From: a virus
Reading direction: 5' to 3' (one strand)
Virus record (IMG/VR): IMGVR_UViG_3300044492_000111
Location: 1-21,551 of that record
DNA length: 21,551 nt
Shown here: positions 19,838 through 21,551 of the stretch, in pieces
Numbering within the stretch: position 1 is the first letter of the stretch
Layout: every line of letters starts with the position of its first letter
Position numbers and translations under genes: made by a program
The notes under the pieces: generated by a model
Database searches by the model: none
Seen by the model: the letters and a program-made list of their open reading frames with translations, nothing else
What the model was told of the DNA's origin: nothing

Positions 19838-20040
19838 TCCATCTCAGGCGACAGCGGTCGCGCCGTCCGCGCCGGGCCGACCAGCACGGTGTCCCCGAAC
19901 GCGCGGCAGTTCGGACAGCCTGCTTGCACGGCTCCCTTCATCACCTTCACGGCACGAGAGATCGGCATCGGCATGATGACTTCCCACTGGTGCGCGCACT
20001 GCTTGCAGTGGACGGTCATCGTCTTCTGGGTCACGTCCAC
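19834..20040 (-). CDS. Zinc-ribbon microprotein
   Basis: A 68-residue protein with C12-x2-C15 (HCKQC) and C42-x2-C45 (GCPNC), a typical small zinc ribbon with a basic linker (ISRAVKVMKGAVQAG). Probable nucleic-acid or protein adaptor; function unknown. The start may be GTG 20040, directly after the preceding stop, or ATG 20019 (MTVHCKQC), which follows AGAAGACG. Confidence 0.7.
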   Translation of the reverse strand: MDVTQKTMTVHCKQCAHQWEVIMPMPISRAVKVMKGAVQAGCPNCRAFGDTVLVGPARTARPLSPEME

Positions 20041-20331
20041 TTACTGCTGGACCGCTTCGGCTTCATCGAACAGCGTCGGCTCGGTAGGTGGCTGCCCATC
20101 CTCCGTAAACGGCGACGGGATCCCGGTGAACCCGTTCTCGTCTTCGGCCGACACCGGCGCGAGCTTCACCTTCACGCTCTTGAGCGTGGCCAGTTGCACG
20201 TCGTACTCAGCCTTCTGCCGGGCCAGTTCCGTCACCTCGGTGTTCAGGCTCACCAGTGACGCCTCCACCTGTGCGATCTCTTTGTCCAGCCACTGCTCAA
20301 ATTGCACTATCGACCGACGCTTAATCGCCAT
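20041..20331 (-). CDS. Coiled-coil protein of unknown function
   Basis: A 96-residue protein. Residues 8-55 form a coiled coil (FEQWLDKEIAQVEASLVSLN, then TEVTELARQKAEYDVQLATL), followed by a Pro/Glu-rich tail. Scaffold- or chaperone-like shape; no motif. ATG 20331 follows GAGGAGGC, one of the strongest ribosome-binding sites in the window. Confidence 0.68.
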   Translation of the reverse strand: MAIKRRSIVQFEQWLDKEIAQVEASLVSLNTEVTELARQKAEYDVQLATLKSVKVKLAPVSAEDENGFTGIPSPFTEDGQPPTEPTLFDEAEAVQQ

Positions 20332-20347
20332 CCAGCCTCCTCGTTGT

Positions 20348-20506
20348 TCACATCAACAGCGCGGCAATCAGAAAGAGCACCGCCACTGCCACCAGCACCC
20401 GCACGGTCGCACGGGGATCCGTCGGAATCGGCCGCGTCATCGGATGCAACGCGAACGCCGCGCCGAGACACACGCCGACCAGCCCAATCATCACGCGCTC
20501 GATCAC
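20348..20506 (-). CDS. 52-residue two-pass membrane protein
   Basis: VIERVMIGLVGVCLGAAFAL, then HPMTRPIPTDPRATVRVLVA and VAVLFLIAALLM. Two hydrophobic segments joined by a short polar loop. GTG 20506 shares GTGA with the upstream membrane protein, so the two are coupled. A holin or antiholin role is possible for such a pair but no lysis enzyme is nearby, so this is only a suggestion. Confidence 0.62.
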   Translation of the reverse strand: MIERVMIGLVGVCLGAAFALHPMTRPIPTDPRATVRVLVAVAVLFLIAALLM

Positions 20507-20742
20507 TGCATCCACCGGCCGAGGGCGGTCACGACCCACTTGCTGCCGCGCGGAGAGAACAGCACGGTCAGATACACGGCCACGAGCAGACTCGTCACAA
20601 CGAACAGGACAACGAAGCCGAGGGCGAGATTCTGCGTGAAGTGATCGATCACCGCCGACGCGCCCCAGACCGCCAGTAGCATCGGCACCATCAGCGCCGA
20701 CAGCAGCAGCATCCCGACCCAGTGCCGCAGGAACGCCTTCAC
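20503..20742 (-). CDS. 79-residue two-pass membrane protein
   Basis: VKAFLRHWVGMLLLSALMVP, then MLLAVWGASAVIDHFTQNLA and GFVVLFVVTSLLVAVYLTVL. Two transmembrane helices, short basic N-terminus and a basic C-terminal tail (SPRGSKWVVTALGRWMQ). GTG 20742 shares GTGA with the upstream gene, and its stop overlaps the next GTG. It may act with its membrane neighbour. I cannot assign a family. Confidence 0.66.
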   Translation of the reverse strand: MKAFLRHWVGMLLLSALMVPMLLAVWGASAVIDHFTQNLALGFVVLFVVTSLLVAVYLTVLFSPRGSKWVVTALGRWMQ

Positions 20743-21158
20743 GTGGGCGGCTCCGTCTCCTCCGCCCGAAACACCACGCGTGACCCGTGTCCGCACAGGG
20801 CGAGGTACGCCGGATCCCATGGACCGTACGTGCCCTTCTCCCAGTTCTTGTGGACCGCTTCCTCAACGGTGTAGACGGTGGAGACTTGCACGCGCATCTT
20901 CAGGTAGAACTCCTTGCGGAGACAGCCGAACCAGATCGGCTCGCCGTCGAGCAACGCACACTGAATCACCACGCGCCGATCTTGTTCGACCCATGCGTGA
21001 GAAAAAGGACGATCCTTCTCCGGTCCTTCAGGGGCAAGGCATATCCCGTGAACGAGCCGCAGATGTAATATCGCCTCGTCCTTGTCCTCTAAGACGGCGT
21101 CAGAGATGTATTGGAGAGAATCGTCAAAGCAGGAATGTGTGGGCATCAGCACACTCAT
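20739..21158 (-). CDS. Conserved-looking protein with HAWVE motif
   Basis: A 139-residue protein: LHLRLVHGICLAPEGPEKDR at 31-50, HAWVE at 54-58, then a beta-rich run (RRVVIQCALLDGEPIW) and YGPWDPAYLALCGHGSRVVF. LVHG plus HAWVE is a pairing I recall from phage and bacterial hypothetical proteins; a papain-like or transglutaminase-like core is conceivable but the catalytic set is not demonstrable. ATG 21158 shares ATGA with the preceding gene. Confidence 0.62.
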   Translation of the reverse strand: MSVLMPTHSCFDDSLQYISDAVLEDKDEAILHLRLVHGICLAPEGPEKDRPFSHAWVEQDRRVVIQCALLDGEPIWFGCLRKEFYLKMRVQVSTVYTVEEAVHKNWEKGTYGPWDPAYLALCGHGSRVVFRAEETEPPT

Positions 21159-21412
21159 GGTTCGTCACTCCTCACGCGCGGGTGCGATTGCACGAACACC
21201 TTGAGCACGGCTCCGAGGTCACGCGCATACGCCTCGTCCGCATCGCGCTTGCGCTCCAGCCGGGACGCCTTCTGGAGCAATGCATTCACCTGTTGCTGGA
21301 GTCGGGCCGCGCCCGTCGGCTTGGGACCATCCTTGTACACCTTGGGGCCATGCTTCCGGGGCTTCGGGTGCCCGGAGGGGTCGAAATACATCGGTTGGTC
21401 AGTCGTCGCCAT
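21155..21412 (-). CDS. Basic coiled-coil protein
   Basis: An 85-residue protein: basic, Pro/Lys/Gly-rich start (SGHPKPRKHGPKVYKDGPKP) and a helix AARLQQQVNALLQKASRLER. No known motif. ATG 21412 sits in a perfect GGAGACGACGATG cassette. A perfect 16-base palindrome lies 18-33 bases upstream, overlapping the stop codon of the preceding gene, so it is a candidate control site for this and the following genes. Confidence 0.66.
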   Translation of the reverse strand: MATTDQPMYFDPSGHPKPRKHGPKVYKDGPKPTGAARLQQQVNALLQKASRLERKRDADEAYARDLGAVLKVFVQSHPRVRSDEP

Positions 21413-21422
21413 CGTCGTCTCC
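21410..21422 (-). promoter_or_regulatory. Ribosome-binding cassette GGAGACGACGATG (coiled-coil gene)
   Basis: Third identical copy of the 13-base cassette, fixing the start at ATG 21412. Confidence 0.78.
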
Positions 21423-21429
21423 GGAGTCC

Positions 21430-21445
21430 TTCACGGTACCGTGAA
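21430..21445. promoter_or_regulatory. 16-base perfect palindrome, copy 3
   Basis: TTCACGGTACCGTGAA is a perfect inverted repeat. It overlaps the stop codon of the partial gene to the right and lies just upstream of the 85-residue gene. Candidate operator. Confidence 0.6.
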
Positions 21446-21550
21446 CGGTGACACGTCCTCGGCCACCTCGTTCATCATCGCGGTCGCAGCGGGCAACAAC
21501 TGGCGATTGCCATAGAACTTCCGCGACTTCCCACAGGCCACCACGTAGTA
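21431..21550 (-). CDS. C-terminal end of an unknown protein (5' end outside window)
   Basis: The last 39 residues, YYVVACGKSRKFYGNRQLLP then AATAMMNEVAEDVSPFTVP, are readable before a TGA stop that lies inside the 16-base palindrome. The frame is preferred because the other two frames give low-complexity Arg/Gly or Ser/Cys sequence. Too little is visible to classify. Confidence 0.55.
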   Translation of the reverse strand, partial: YYVVACGKSRKFYGNRQLLPAATAMMNEVAEDVSPFTVP

Positions 21551-21551
21551 G

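Noticed and set aside
19421-20644. Long open frame (407 codons) on the plus strand
   Set aside because: It is antisense to seven well-supported minus genes and to promoter P7, has no start context and shows Arg/Ser/His-rich low-complexity composition typical of GC-rich shadow frames.
1-21551. tRNA genes, CRISPR arrays, insertion sequences, attachment sites and rho-independent terminators
   Set aside because: Reading both strands I saw no cloverleaf-like cluster, no regularly spaced repeats, no transposase or terminal inverted repeats, and no hairpin followed by a T-run.

Overview
The window looks like a GC-rich, tightly packed stretch of a tailed double-stranded DNA phage genome (or prophage) of an unidentified bacterial host. 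I see 51 genes, all on the minus strand, so transcription runs from high to low coordinates. Stop and start codons commonly overlap (ATGA, GTGA, TGATG, TTGA), many products are under 100 residues, and many match recurrent phage families of unknown function. No capsid, tail, terminase, integrase, tRNA, rRNA or CRISPR array is visible, so this is an early, replication or accessory segment. The host cannot be named from the sequence. No gene-free gap exceeds about 165 bases. All long plus-strand open frames are GC-driven shadows.

Layout from right to left: (1) 21551-19589: coiled-coil, membrane, zinc-ribbon and unknown small proteins. (2) 19592-15541, behind promoter P7: a Cys-rich microprotein, a membrane microprotein, a 606-residue zinc-ribbon protein, small unknowns, a zinc-ribbon/ribbon-helix-helix protein and a SWIM zinc-finger/ATP-dependent DNA ligase fusion. 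(3) 15569-12777, behind P6, which lies inside the ligase reading frame: the ligase core and several unknowns, including a ParB-like protein. (4) 12842-9797, behind P5: a conserved phage protein, a Rossmann-fold methyltransferase-like protein and a DEAH helicase. (5) 9800-4725, behind P4: a bacterial-type Ku protein, then small genes including a CMP/dCMP deaminase-like enzyme and an HD-like protein. (6) P3: a zinc microprotein and a small conserved protein. (7) P2: a DUF1257 protein, a DUF2997-like protein, a winged-helix protein, a secreted protein and a small basic protein. (8) P1: a DUF3150-like protein, followed by a ribbon-helix-helix protein and a partial zinc-ribbon protein at the left edge.

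Three points stand out. Ku, a DEAH helicase and an ATP-dependent ligase are encoded together, and Ku and the ligase each sit behind a copy of the same promoter; this suggests a phage-borne end-joining module. Seven near-identical promoters (TTGACW, 17-18 bases, TAYCAT, with a conserved TGG-type block in the spacer) cut the window into transcription units, several with the previous gene's stop codon inside the -35 box or with almost no leader. A 16-base palindrome, TTCACGGTACCGTGAA, occurs three times at or near gene ends and is a candidate operator. All functional calls come from reading motifs by eye; no database search was possible.
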